Shown: positions 52,826 to 61,598 of the stretch, piece by piece
How the letters are laid out: each line of letters begins with the position of its first letter
Position numbering within the stretch: position 1 is the first letter of the stretch
Assembly: GCA_020025755.1 (NCBI GenBank)
Contig: JAHHRO010000002.1
Location: 24,904-88,903, forward strand
Direction: 5' to 3'
Length of the DNA stretch: 64,000 nt
Origin: Butyricicoccus sp.
GTDB lineage: Bacteria > Bacillota > Clostridia > Oscillospirales > Butyricicoccaceae
Made by a program: the position numbers and the translations under genes
The notes under the pieces: generated by a model
The model's input: the letters and a program-made list of their open reading frames with translations, nothing else
The model's database searches: none
Told to the model about the DNA's origin: nothing

Positions 52826-53212
52826 ATGGATATTTTACGGGATCTGCTGATGCAGCAAAAGAAAAAATATATTCAGTTGAGTCAGGTTATGGACATCACG
52901 ATGCAGATGGCAGAGGCGATCGACCGTGATGACAATGTAACGATCGGTATGCTTGTTGCGATGCGGCAGGAACCGCTGTTGGTAATCGATGAGATCGAGC
53001 AGGCTATCGGTGTACAGTTGGATCCGCTTCCGGCTGACATGGCAATACACTTACGGGCATTGCTTTCCGGTCGTGGCGATGAGCTGGCGTCAGCAGAGGA
53101 AGCGATGTTGGATGAACAGTGCAAGATGAATTTCCGTCTGCTCAGCCGGATCGTAATGATCGATAAGCGAGTCAATCAGAAGATCGGGAAGGATCAGTCA
53201 TTTTATCGCTGA
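52826..53212 (+). CDS. Putative FliT/FlgN-like flagellar chaperone
   Basis: The 128-residue helical protein follows fliS after 15 nt, the position of fliT in Bacillus. It shows long amphipathic helices (LRDLLMQQKKKYIQLSQVMDITMQMAEAI, VTIGMLVAMRQEPLLVIDEIEQAI) resembling the FlgN/FliT helical bundle, but identity is too low for certainty. A chaperone for FliD or the hook-filament junction proteins is the likely role. It could also be a lineage-specific flagellar protein. Confidence 0.6.
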   Translation: MDILRDLLMQQKKKYIQLSQVMDITMQMAEAIDRDDNVTIGMLVAMRQEPLLVIDEIEQAIGVQLDPLPADMAIHLRALLSGRGDELASAEEAMLDEQCKMNFRLLSRIVMIDKRVNQKIGKDQSFYR

Positions 53213-53227
53213 AAACAAGAATGGGTC

Positions 53228-53263
53228 AAAAAAATCGGTTCAGGCTTAACTGCCTGAACCGAT
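53228..53263 (-). terminator. Terminator overlapping the end of the C39 peptidase gene
   Basis: A 12-bp stem (ATCGGTTCAGGC / GCCTGAACCGAT) with a 6-nt loop is followed by seven T on the minus strand. The stop codon of the minus-strand peptidase (53246-53248) lies in the loop, so the last codons form one arm of the stem. Confidence 0.88.
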
Positions 53264-54157
53264 GATCCATACGGGTCCGCCGTCCCCGTCGCGCGCGGCA
53301 AGCTCGCGCACGATGAGGTTTGGATCCCAGAGTGCCGTACTGTTTTCAAAACTCTGGGGATCTGCCAGAAGGAATTTCCCCTCGGGGGAGAGTCCGCGGA
53401 CGATCATAAAATGTCCGGAGGTCGTAAAGTGTCCCTGCCGCACGAGGATCACAAGAACCTTGCCCGCCTTGAGCTGATTCGTCAGCCCTGTTACGGTGCG
53501 ATCGGTGGCAGAGGTCACGGTCAGTCCGTAGGCACGCGCCGCCGCCGGGATCAGGGCATGGTAAGAGCCGCCGCCGCGTGAATAGTATCCGTGGCGGACT
53601 GCCCAGCCTGCCATCGTCACGGGGTCTACCTGATAGTCGGTCATGCTGGAGATCAGCATCGCCATTGCAGTTGGGCCGCAGCCGTGGGTGCCGATGGGAT
53701 CGGAGCCATACAGCTTGTCCTTCCAAGCCGGTGCGACCTGACTGAAAAAGAGGATATCCGCGTTGCCGCCAGTGAGCACGATGTCACCTGATACCGGATC
53801 GGTATAGTACCCGTCATGCTGGATGATCATGCTGTCCTGCGCTGATGGGTTTCCGTTCGTGGGATCAGGAGGGGGCTCCGGCGGCTTTTTCAGTTCCTCA
53901 AGGGCTTGTCTGGCTTCTTCTGCCCAAGCGGCAGCGGTTTCCTGCGTCTTATGTGCAAAGGCGATGGCGGTATTTTTACTGAACTCGAAGGTTTCAACAG
54001 CTTTTTCTGCAATCGGGTCTGCAATACGGTGAAACAACGCAGGCGCAAATATAAAGCAGGCAATGCCTTCCACAAGAACAAAGCAGAAAACACCGATCAG
54101 AACAATATTCCCCAGCCCCAACGGACGAGGAATTTTGTCTTTTTTTCGTTTTGCCAT
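53246..54157 (-). CDS. Membrane-anchored C39-like peptidase
   Basis: The 303-residue protein starts with a basic cytoplasmic stretch (KRKKDK) and one membrane helix (about 17-37). A Pro-rich spacer and coiled-coil segment (60-100) leads to a C39/papain-like domain. The catalytic Cys lies in GTHGCGPTAMAM (residue about 158) and the His in GHFMIVRGL (near 245), followed by LADPQ, which could supply the Asp. The domain is outside the cell by this topology. It resembles stand-alone peptidases rather than those fused to bacteriocin exporters, and no peptide or ABC exporter pair lies next to it. The substrate is unknown. Confidence 0.85.
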   Translation of the reverse strand: MAKRKKDKIPRPLGLGNIVLIGVFCFVLVEGIACFIFAPALFHRIADPIAEKAVETFEFSKNTAIAFAHKTQETAAAWAEEARQALEELKKPPEPPPDPTNGNPSAQDSMIIQHDGYYTDPVSGDIVLTGGNADILFFSQVAPAWKDKLYGSDPIGTHGCGPTAMAMLISSMTDYQVDPVTMAGWAVRHGYYSRGGGSYHALIPAAARAYGLTVTSATDRTVTGLTNQLKAGKVLVILVRQGHFTTSGHFMIVRGLSPEGKFLLADPQSFENSTALWDPNLIVRELAARDGDGGPVWIIGSGS

Positions 54158-54494
54158 TGTTGATACACCGCCTTTCTGGTATAATAATACAGGTGCTTAT
54201 ATACGATCGTTTTATGAAAGTATAAGAAGTACCAGAAAGCAAAAGATATGCTTTCCTTTTCTGTGCGGATAGCTTTGGTATTGCGAAGCAAACGGATGGG
54301 ATAACCAGATATCTAAGTGCAGCTGAAAAAGTGACGGATCATCGCGGTTTTGGGCTGCTGCAGTGCTATCCTATAGGGAAAGACTATCGGTTTTATTATA
54401 GCAAACATCATTTGCTTTGCATAGTATATGAAGAAAAACTTTTTCTTATGCAGGGAAAAGCAGCAAGGGGCAGCCCCTATTGGAGGAACGATCT
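54158..54494. other. Intergenic region upstream of the FtsE-like gene
   Basis: About 335 AT-rich bases separate divergent genes. Promoters for both must lie here, but I see no clear sigma-A pair. Short open frames in it lack ribosome binding sites and are not called. Confidence 0.4.
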
Positions 54495-55253
54495 ATGTCG
54501 GTTATCACGTTGGAATCTGTAAGTAAAGAATATGATGCAGGTTCACGCTCAAGGGTAAAACTGCCTCCAGCTGTGCGCGATATCAACCTGAAGATCGATC
54601 AGGGGGAATTCGTTTTCGTTCTGGGCAGCAGCGGTGCTGGAAAGAGCACTCTGCTGCACTTGATTGCCGGAGACCTTGTGCCCACCCGGGGGAGGGTCTT
54701 GCTGGATGGGATCGATCTGGCGACTGTTCCCGAAAGAAGGCGTCCATTGATTCGTCTGCGGTACGGACTGGTGTGGCAGGAGCCACAGCTGATCGAGGAT
54801 CGCACGATTTATGAAAACATCGCGATCTCCATGCGTGCTTCTGGTATGCGCCGAAATCAGATCCGCGAATCCGTGCCAAAGGCACTCGGCATCGTGGGAC
54901 TGCGCCGTACATTGGACAGCTTTCCGCATGAGATCTCTGGTGGGGAACGCATGCGCGTAGAACTTGCGCGCGCCATTGCAAATTCGCCAGATATTTTGAT
55001 CGTTGACGAACCAACTGCGAATTTGGATGAAGATACAGCTTGGGATATGGTGCAGCTGTTTCAGGAGATCAATCGCCGCGGAACCACGGTCATCATGGCG
55101 ACCCATGCAAAGAACATCGTCAATATCCTGCGCAAGCGCGTGGTTACGCTGGCAGACGGCAGGATCATCGGGGATGTGCAGAATGGCAGATATGGCTATA
55201 TCTCCCATCGTTTTTCTCGTGCGGGAGGACACAGCAAATTGTTCCGTAAATAA
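54495..55253 (+). CDS. FtsE-like ABC transporter ATPase without an FtsX partner
   Basis: The 252-residue protein is a single nucleotide-binding domain with Walker A GSSGAGKSTLL, Q-loop VWQEPQL, signature SGGERMRVELARAI (SGGE rather than SGGQ), Walker B ILIVDEPTANLDE and H-loop ATHAKNIV, in the FtsE/LolD arrangement (RYGLVWQEPQLIEDRTIYENI). No permease gene is next to it; a chemoreceptor follows. ATG 54495 has GGAGGA upstream. It may pair with an FtsX encoded elsewhere or with another permease. Confidence 0.85.
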   Translation: MSVITLESVSKEYDAGSRSRVKLPPAVRDINLKIDQGEFVFVLGSSGAGKSTLLHLIAGDLVPTRGRVLLDGIDLATVPERRRPLIRLRYGLVWQEPQLIEDRTIYENIAISMRASGMRRNQIRESVPKALGIVGLRRTLDSFPHEISGGERMRVELARAIANSPDILIVDEPTANLDEDTAWDMVQLFQEINRRGTTVIMATHAKNIVNILRKRVVTLADGRIIGDVQNGRYGYISHRFSRAGGHSKLFRK

Positions 55254-55349
55254 AGATTGCCCGACATCTGTAAGGATCGTTTTGGAGGCATAATCCGGTC
55301 GGCGGGACGATCGGTTATGAAGATAGATATATCAGGAGGTAAAAGAAAA

Positions 55350-57140
55350 ATGTTTAAGAAGCTGAATATCCGAGGGCGTCTGCTTACCGGATTTGGACTA
55401 GCGATCGTATTATCGGTGATGATGATCATATTATCGCTGGTAGGACTGAATACGGCACGCGGACGCTATATGGATCTGATGAACGGTCCGATCGAGTCCG
55501 TGGATGATATTAAGGATGTACGTATATATATCAACAACATGGCACGCGTTGTGCGTGACATGGCACTCAATCCAAACCCGTCTGCCTACGCTGCGGCAGA
55601 GGCGGATCTGACGAAGTATAAGGCAGATGTTTCCAAGCTGACCACCAAGATCATAAACGAGTACCATGGCAAGGACACCTATGCAAAGGATTGGGTCGAT
55701 GCCATCACCGCATGGCAGGCTAAGGCAGATGACATTGTAAGAACCGTCAAGGGCGGTGATCATACACGCGGTATGCAAATGATCGTGAACGAGTGTACCC
55801 CAGCCCTGCAGGAGATGGTAAAAAAGGCGGTACTTGTAACAGATAGCCTGACGACTGAGCGTTCCGAGGAACTGAAGCGTGTTGAGGACTACACCAAAAG
55901 AACATCTTTCATGATCGGCATCCTGCTCCTGATCGATATCATTATTCTGGTCATTTTGTCCATCCGCATCACAGCAAGTATCATCGTGCCGCTGGATGAG
56001 ATGAAGAAGACGATGGTTGCAATGAGCAAGGGCGAACTGCATACGCCATGCACCTACGAAGGAACCGATGAAGTTGGCGTGGCCGCAGCTGCACTGCGTG
56101 AGAGCCAGCAGAACCTTGCCAACATGGTCGAGGCACTTGACCAGGCACTCGAGCAGATGGCAGGCGGCAACTTCCAGGTTACACTGCATGCAGAATTCCC
56201 AGGCGATCTGACCAGCATCAAGACTTCTGTGGAGAATCTCCTTGTCCGTCTGAACGAAGTTATGTCTCAGCTGCGCAGCTCAGGCACACAGGTCGCTTCC
56301 GGCGCAGATCAGGTATCCTCCGGTGCGCAGGCACTGGCGCAGGGTGCAACCGAACAGGCAAGCTCTGTAGAGGAACTGAGCGCGACCATCAACGAGATCT
56401 CTACTGCTTCCCGTCAGAATGCGCAGACTGCGATAGATGTGCGCAATCTGGCAAACGATGCTGGTGCTGCGATCGAAAAGAGCGGTCAGCAGATGCAGGA
56501 AATGCTTTCTGCAATGAACGATATCAGCAACTCCGCTGCTGATATCAGCAAGATCATCAAGACCATTGAGGATATCGCATTCCAGACCAACATCCTTGCA
56601 CTGAATGCAGCCGTTGAGGCAGCGCGTGCAGGTACGGCAGGCAAGGGCTTCGCTGTTGTAGCAGACGAAGTGCGCAACCTTGCAAGCAAGTCCGCAGAGG
56701 CATCCAAGAACACCGCGGCATTGATCGAGCAGGCGATCCATGCGGTCGAGCGCGGCAGCACACTGGCAACCGGTACGGCGGACGCTCTGAACGAGGCAAG
56801 CACAAAGGCACGCGACGTAGTCAGCCACATCGACCACATCACCGATGCAGTCGATCAGGAGGCTGCTTCCATTGAGCAGATCACCATTGGCATCGACCAG
56901 ATCTCCGCTGTCGTACAGACCAATTCTGCGACCAGCGAGGAGTCTGCGGCGGCTTCCGAGGAACTGTCCTCTCAGGCTCAGGTGATGCACAACCTGCTCA
57001 GCCGTTTCCGACTGGACAGCGTAGCAGGCAGCCAGATGGGCGGTTTCGGCGGCACACAGCCCGCCTCGGACGACTATGGCAGCCATTATGACAATAGCAG
57101 CTATACTTCGTCGGCAACAAGCAGCTTCGATAAGTATTAA
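55350..57140 (+). CDS. Methyl-accepting chemotaxis protein
   Basis: The 596-residue protein has an N-terminal membrane helix (about 10-31), an external helical sensor of the four-helix-bundle type (32-185), a second membrane helix (186-207), a HAMP linker (to about 262), and the cytoplasmic signalling helix pair. The conserved tip is [32 protein letters not shown]. It senses a ligand outside the cell and controls CheA. ATG 55350 follows AGGAGGT; an upstream extension to 55257 is not supported. It probably works with the cheC/cheD/cheV proteins encoded in this window. Confidence 0.95.
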   Translation: MFKKLNIRGRLLTGFGLAIVLSVMMIILSLVGLNTARGRYMDLMNGPIESVDDIKDVRIYINNMARVVRDMALNPNPSAYAAAEADLTKYKADVSKLTTKIINEYHGKDTYAKDWVDAITAWQAKADDIVRTVKGGDHTRGMQMIVNECTPALQEMVKKAVLVTDSLTTERSEELKRVEDYTKRTSFMIGILLLIDIIILVILSIRITASIIVPLDEMKKTMVAMSKGELHTPCTYEGTDEVGVAAAALRESQQNLANMVEALDQALEQMAGGNFQVTLHAEFPGDLTSIKTSVENLLVRLNEVMSQLRSSGTQVASGADQVSSGAQALAQGATEQASSVEELSATINEISTASRQNAQTAIDVRNLANDAGAAIEKSGQQMQEMLSAMNDISNSAADISKIIKTIEDIAFQTNILALNAAVEAARAGTAGKGFAVVADEVRNLASKSAEASKNTAALIEQAIHAVERGSTLATGTADALNEASTKARDVVSHIDHITDAVDQEAASIEQITIGIDQISAVVQTNSATSEESAAASEELSSQAQVMHNLLSRFRLDSVAGSQMGGFGGTQPASDDYGSHYDNSSYTSSATSSFDKY

Positions 57141-57154
57141 GAGACTTGATCCAT

Positions 57155-57203
57155 GAAAAGGGTCTGCCGCAGAATGCGAATTCTGCGGCAGACCTTTTTT
57201 TGA
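57155..57203 (+). terminator. Terminator after the chemoreceptor gene
   Basis: A long stem AAGGTCTGCCGCAGAA-type (GGTCTGCCGCAGAA / TTCTGCGGCAGACC) is followed by seven T. One of the strongest terminators in the window. Confidence 0.95.
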
Positions 57204-57727
57204 ACTCTGGATATGGTTTTTGACAGGATACCACTTCCCATCCTCTGCTATTTTGAGTACAGCAAAACTGACCCTGACACAAATGGCAGCATCAAACCGA
57301 GTCAAAGCAGTCTGTTTTCATCAGGCTATGTGGATTTCAGAAAGATGCGTCTGTCTGGTTTCTTGCTTCTGGATACGGCTGATATTTTTATAAGTTGTTC
57401 CAAGGAATGCGTTCGTCCATGATTTCCAGAGATCCTTCATGACTGTAAAGGTTCCCTATCTCATTGCAGCCACCACCATTTTTGATGGTTTTACTTCATC
57501 ATAGCTCATTTCCCTATGCCAGCCCGGGATTGAATCAGGGATTCCCTAAAGACGTGATAGATCGCTGCATCATTTCTATAACTATGAGCGTATCCAGTAT
57601 AGAACAGGAGTGACGCCGCTGATGCTGCGCCACTCCGCTTGAAATTTCATATTGCCCTACCCAAAAGGTTTTTTTGTGCTGCCTGTACAAACTGGGGCGG
57701 TTCAGATCTCTCTGAACGGCATTTTGT
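57204..57727. other. Intergenic stretch without recognised gene
   Basis: About 520 bases. Open frames here have no ribosome binding site and no familiar motif. A short hairpin GTTCAGATCTCTCTGAAC lies near 57700. The mixed composition and lack of coding signal suggest decayed sequence, but I cannot name a parent gene. Confidence 0.45.
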
Positions 57728-58204
57728 TTATTTCCTTTCCTCAATCGGCAGTTCCTCATTTTCTTTGGGAACCGTTTCAGAATGAGAGGAAGTCTCTGCG
57801 TGCTTGGGGACATCGGAGATCGGAACTTCCTCCTTTTCGAATGGGACGACGTCGGGCTCAGGAGGAGTCGTTTGCTCAGGAGCAGGTTCTGGAGCAGTCT
57901 TCTCTACCGGTGGATCAGAAGCTGCTGGGGGGTCTGTGATATCATCTTTTATTTGAGCCAGACGCAGATTGTTTTCGGCAATGCGCAGCTGACACGCACG
58001 AATACGGTCGCAGTCTACAGAAAAAGCCGCATCAGGTGCATCTCCATAAAGTTCAAAATACATTTTGCCGATCGCCAGATAGGCGCGGCGCATTGCGTCC
58101 TCCTCTGCCATATTATCTGTTTTGAGTTTTGCGATCGCAACGCCGCTTTGCATCATTTCAGTTGCCTTGCCACGCAAGTCATCGAGTTTATCCAGTAGAG
58201 CCAT
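57728..58204 (-). CDS. Small cytosolic protein with acidic Pro/Glu tail, unknown function
   Basis: In the 158-residue protein, residues 1-95 are helical (ALLDKLDDLRGKATEMMQSGVAIAKLK, MRRAYLAIGKMYFELYGDAP, CQLRIAENNLRLAQIK). This helical part resembles small proteins in Clostridia that often also carry a zinc-ribbon, but no Cys pair is present here. Residues 96-158 are Pro/Glu/Ser-rich and disordered. Start 58204 has TGGAGGCT upstream. A good promoter faces it at 58241-58269. Its divergent neighbour is the LacI-type regulator. Confidence 0.7.
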   Translation of the reverse strand: MALLDKLDDLRGKATEMMQSGVAIAKLKTDNMAEEDAMRRAYLAIGKMYFELYGDAPDAAFSVDCDRIRACQLRIAENNLRLAQIKDDITDPPAASDPPVEKTAPEPAPEQTTPPEPDVVPFEKEEVPISDVPKHAETSSHSETVPKENEELPIEERK

Positions 58205-58240
58205 AAAACCAGCCTCCAATCAATGTTTCTTATAAGAATC

Positions 58241-58269
58241 ATTGTACATGTATTTGTATGAAACGTCAA
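58241..58269 (-). promoter_or_regulatory. Sigma-A promoter for the minus-strand gene at 57728
   Basis: On the minus strand TTGACG, a 17-nt spacer and TACAAT make a strong promoter about 37 nt before the start codon. Confidence 0.82.
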
Positions 58270-58350
58270 ACAAAAACTTTAAAGTACATAGAAAATTAAC
58301 AAATTGCATAAAAAAATCGACGAGGAATTGGAAAGAGAAAGCAAGTTTTG

Positions 58351-58379
58351 TTGCAAAGGGGCGGTTGGTGTGGTATGCT
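58351..58379 (+). promoter_or_regulatory. Sigma-A promoter of the LacI-family gene
   Basis: TTGCAA (58351-58356), 17 nt, TATGCT (58374-58379). The palindromic operator at 58423-58436 lies about 45 nt downstream of the -10 box. Confidence 0.7.
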
Positions 58380-58422
58380 AGCAGAAAGGGGTCCTTGCAG
58401 GAGAAGAAGGGGCATAACAAGA

Positions 58423-58436
58423 TGTGCCCGAGCACA
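58423..58436. promoter_or_regulatory. Operator-like palindrome before the LacI-family gene
   Basis: TGTGCCCGAGCACA is a near-perfect 14-bp palindrome with the central CG typical of LacI-family operators. It lies between the promoter and the start codon and suggests autorepression. The reverse complement of the sites at 59549 and 59647 shares TGTGCCCG. Confidence 0.7.
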
Positions 58437-58460
58437 TAAAAATGAAGGGAGAGAAACAAT

Positions 58461-59480
58461 ATGGCAGTCACCCTGCGCCAAATTGCAGAGATCGCTGGGG
58501 TCTCGCGCGGTACGGTCGATCGTGTCATCAATAATCGCGGACATGTGAATGAGGCGGTGGAGGCACGGATTCGGCAGATCGCAGCAGAGCTTGGATACGA
58601 ACCAAATGCTGCCGGAAGAGCACTCGCACGCGCAAAAACAAATATAAAAATAGGATTTTTGGTGCAGTCAGTGGAAACACCGACCATGCAGACCGTGGTG
58701 AAAGGTGCAGAACAGGCGGCGGCAGAACTCAAAGCACAGGGCGTGGAGGTCATCATCCGCAAGATGGAATCGCTGGGAGAACAGCGTGAACTGGATGCGA
58801 TCGAGGCACTTGTAAAAGAGGGGATCAAGGGACTTGCGATCACACCGAGTGATTCTGCCGAGGTTTGTGCTGCTCTGGATCGTGTGGTTGAGAACGGCAT
58901 ACCAGTTGTAACGGTCAACAGCGATGCGCCGCGGAGCCGCAGGATGTGTTTTGTAGGGATCGATAACAGCCGCGGAGGACAGACAGCGGCTGGACTGGCG
59001 CGCTCCATGCTGCCAGAGGGCGGAAAGATACTGGCGTTGTCCGCGCATCCAAATAATCACGGTCACCGCGCAAGATATACCAGCTTTGCGGAAGAACTAT
59101 CCAGAATTGCGCCGGATATCGAGCTGTTACCCTTACAGCATTGCTTTAATCGGGATGATTATGCATACGAACTGACGCTGCGGGCACTGGAAGAAAATCC
59201 CGATCTGGATATGATCTATGTAACAGCGCATGGTCAGCATGGTGTGTGCCGTGCGATCGAACGGATGTCAAGACGCGTGCGCGTGATCGCATATGATATC
59301 ACGCCGCAGAACTGCATCGATCTTGCCGCCGGACGCATTGAATTTGTGATCGATCAGAATGCAAAGGTACAGGGAACACAGCCGATCCAGCTGCTGTATC
59401 GTTATCTGATGTATGGAGAAAAGCCGAAAACTCCAGAAATGTACACAGATGTTCTCATAAAAACACGATATAATATCTAA
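58461..59480 (+). CDS. LacI-family transcriptional regulator
   Basis: In the 339-residue protein, residues 1-60 form the LacI helix-turn-helix and hinge (TLRQIAEIAGVSRGTVDRVINNRGHVNEAVEARIRQIAAELGYEPN, hinge helix AAGRALAR). Residues 63-339 form a periplasmic-binding-protein-like sensor domain closer to the ribose/sugar-binding type (IGFLVQSVETPTMQTVVKGAEQAAAELK, VVTVNSDAP, YVTAHGQHGVCRAI). The effector is probably a sugar or related small molecule. Operator-like sites flank this gene and its downstream neighbour, a sodium symporter, which it probably represses. Confidence 0.93.
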   Translation: MAVTLRQIAEIAGVSRGTVDRVINNRGHVNEAVEARIRQIAAELGYEPNAAGRALARAKTNIKIGFLVQSVETPTMQTVVKGAEQAAAELKAQGVEVIIRKMESLGEQRELDAIEALVKEGIKGLAITPSDSAEVCAALDRVVENGIPVVTVNSDAPRSRRMCFVGIDNSRGGQTAAGLARSMLPEGGKILALSAHPNNHGHRARYTSFAEELSRIAPDIELLPLQHCFNRDDYAYELTLRALEENPDLDMIYVTAHGQHGVCRAIERMSRRVRVIAYDITPQNCIDLAAGRIEFVIDQNAKVQGTQPIQLLYRYLMYGEKPKTPEMYTDVLIKTRYNI

Positions 59481-59548
59481 AATAGTTAAAAAATATATTT
59501 AAAATATACAAGGCTTCTGAAAAGGAGCCTTGTGTTTTTGGTGCAATT

Positions 59549-59562
59549 TGTTCACGGGCACA
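59549..59562. promoter_or_regulatory. Upstream operator-like site for the symporter gene
   Basis: TGTTCACGGGCACA, sharing TTCACGGGCACA exactly with the site at 59647-59660. The centres are 98 bp apart, which would allow a repressor tetramer or two dimers to loop the DNA (inference). Confidence 0.65.
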
Positions 59563-59644
59563 TAATATGATGTCGAAATAACTAAAAATAGCAGAGATAA
59601 TTTGTATATTTGTATGAAAATAAATAATAAATGTCTATTTTTGT

Positions 59645-59672
59645 TGCGTTCACGGGCACAAATCAGTATAAT
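59645..59672 (+). promoter_or_regulatory. Symporter promoter with internal operator
   Basis: The -35 TTGCGT (59645-59650) and -10 TATAAT (59667-59672) are 16 bp apart. The operator-like CGTTCACGGGCACA (59647-59660) overlaps the -35 and spacer, an ideal position for repression. The transcript would have a 200-nt leader before the start at 59880. Confidence 0.75.
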
Positions 59673-59879
59673 GAAACTTGTGAACAACATGTGAACGATC
59701 GGAAAGGATCGCAGATCACGCCCAATGGCGGTTTGTATCGTTCTCATAACAAAGGCAAATGGGAAAATCGAGTCCTGTTTTGTGCTGTATGGTCATTTTA
59801 GGGGAGAACATACAGTAAGGCTACACGCGGCTGGATGCCTTGCCAGCCAGCAAACTGATTATGGAAAGAGGATGAAAGA

Positions 59880-61547
59880 ATGAATTTGATGTTCACTGTG
59901 GTAACATTTGTAGGATTTACTGCACTTGTGGCATTCATCTCATGGTGGAAAACAAGAGATGATAAGCTGGATACGCAGGATGGATACTATCTCGCTGGCC
60001 GCGATCTGACAGGTCCCGTCATTGCAGGTTCCCTGCTGATGACCAACCTCTCTGCTGAACAGCTGGTTGGTATGAATGGACAATCTGTTCGTATCGGCAT
60101 GAGCCCGATGGGGTGGGAAGTAACCTCCGCAATCGCGCTGGTTATCCTTGCGTTTGTATTGATGCCAAAGTATTTACAGACAGGCTTGACCACAGTACCG
60201 GAATTCTTTGAACAGCGTTATGATGCAGGCACACGCCGCCTCGTTTCGTTTATCGTACTGCTGTCGTATATCCTGATCATGCTTCCGAACGTGCTGTATG
60301 CAGGTGCGCAGGTATTTGTCAATATCTTCAGCATTGATGTTGCAATGGCACAGAATTTTGGAATGGAGCTGACACAGGCTCGTTTCTGGGCGATCACCAT
60401 TGTATGCATCGCAACTGCGATCGTTGGTTCGCTGTATGCGATCTGCGGCGGTCTAAAAGCGATTGCACTGTCTGACTCCATCAATGGGATCGGACTGATC
60501 CTCGGTGGTCTGCTCGTTCCGATCTTCGGTCTCATGGCATTGGGCGCACTCAATGGCGGCGGTTTCATGGAAGGTGTGGATATATTCCTCCATACAGACA
60601 AGACTTTGCTCAATGCAATCGATGCACCAAACCTCAACGAACCATATCTGCCATGGCCGCTTCTTGTAACAGGACTTCTTGTCAATAACCTGTACTTCTG
60701 GGCAACCAATCAGTCCATTATTCAGCGTGCATTTGGCGCAAAGAACCTGAAAGAAGCGCAGAAGGGTGCAGTTTTGGCTGGCTTCTTCAAGATCCTGACT
60801 CCGATCATCATCGTATTCCCCGGCATTATCGCACGCCTCCTGTACACAGATATCACAGCTTCGGGTGGCTGGGGCAATGGCGATACGGCGTATCCGATGC
60901 TGGTTGCAGACGTTATGCCAAAGGCACTGCTTGGCTTCTTTGCTGCGGTCATGTTCGGCGCGATCCTGTCCTCCTTTAACTCGATCCTGAACTCTGCATC
61001 TACCATCTATGCGCTTGATATCCATCGTCCGATGTTCTGCCCGAATGCGGAAGATGCACACATGGTAAAGGTCGGTCAGGTATTCGGCACGATCGTTGCA
61101 GTGATTTCTACCATCATGGCACCGTTCTTCATGTATGCAGTTGGTGTCACAACGGTTGTAAACTCCGCGTTTGCAGCGTTCAATACGCCTCTGTTCGTAT
61201 GCCTCCTGTGCGGTTTCTTCTGGAAAAAGGTACCATCCAATGCGGCGAAGATCGTAATTCCGGTGCATGTGGTTCTGTATTTCCTCTTGCAATTCGTACT
61301 GCGCCATCAGATCCCGGCACTGGAAAATATCCACTACCTGTACTTTACAGCGTTCCTGTTCGTTCTGGATATCATCCTGATGGCTGTGATCGTAAAGGTA
61401 AATCCGCGCCCGACAGACTTTGTTCTGAGCGATGCGAAGGCAGTAGACATGACACCTTGGAAGAACGGCAAGATGATTGCCGGAGTGGTACTCGGTGTTA
61501 TGTGTCTTGCATATATTGTTTTCTCTCCTCTTTGCTTGGGTGCATAA
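59880..61547 (+). CDS. Sodium:solute symporter (SSS family)
   Basis: The 555-residue protein has about 14 membrane helices and SSS-family features: DGYYLAGRDLTGPVIAGSLLMTNLSAEQLVGMNGQ near residue 35, GGLKAIALSDSINGIGLILGG, and the AAVMFGAILSSFNSILNSASTIYALDI segment of the sodium site. It uses the sodium gradient to import a solute, possibly a sugar or sugar-like compound by similarity to the SglT/YidK branch; the substrate cannot be read from sequence. Preceded by a LacI-family regulator and two operator-like sites. ATG 59880 follows AAAGAGGATG. Confidence 0.93.
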   Translation: MNLMFTVVTFVGFTALVAFISWWKTRDDKLDTQDGYYLAGRDLTGPVIAGSLLMTNLSAEQLVGMNGQSVRIGMSPMGWEVTSAIALVILAFVLMPKYLQTGLTTVPEFFEQRYDAGTRRLVSFIVLLSYILIMLPNVLYAGAQVFVNIFSIDVAMAQNFGMELTQARFWAITIVCIATAIVGSLYAICGGLKAIALSDSINGIGLILGGLLVPIFGLMALGALNGGGFMEGVDIFLHTDKTLLNAIDAPNLNEPYLPWPLLVTGLLVNNLYFWATNQSIIQRAFGAKNLKEAQKGAVLAGFFKILTPIIIVFPGIIARLLYTDITASGGWGNGDTAYPMLVADVMPKALLGFFAAVMFGAILSSFNSILNSASTIYALDIHRPMFCPNAEDAHMVKVGQVFGTIVAVISTIMAPFFMYAVGVTTVVNSAFAAFNTPLFVCLLCGFFWKKVPSNAAKIVIPVHVVLYFLLQFVLRHQIPALENIHYLYFTAFLFVLDIILMAVIVKVNPRPTDFVLSDAKAVDMTPWKNGKMIAGVVLGVMCLAYIVFSPLCLGA

Positions 61548-61563
61548 AAGTGCATCCTCGCCT

Positions 61564-61598
61564 CAAAAAACCCTGTCAGTTTCTGACAGGGTTTTTTT
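61564..61598 (+). terminator. Terminator after the symporter gene
   Basis: The stem AAAACCCTGTCAG / CTGACAGGGTTTT with a short loop is followed by further T. Confidence 0.93.

Noticed and set aside
54331..54522. A 63-codon frame upstream of the FtsE-like gene
   Set aside because: No ribosome binding site, overlaps the start of the ATPase in another frame, and no domain is seen.
55247..55265. Sigma-28 promoter before the chemoreceptor (TAAA and GCCCGACA)
   Set aside because: The two elements are only about 8 nt apart instead of about 15.
57535..57813. A 92-codon minus-strand frame, considered as transposase remnant
   Set aside because: No catalytic motif or terminal inverted repeats found; it overlaps the better supported gene at 57728-58204 in another frame.
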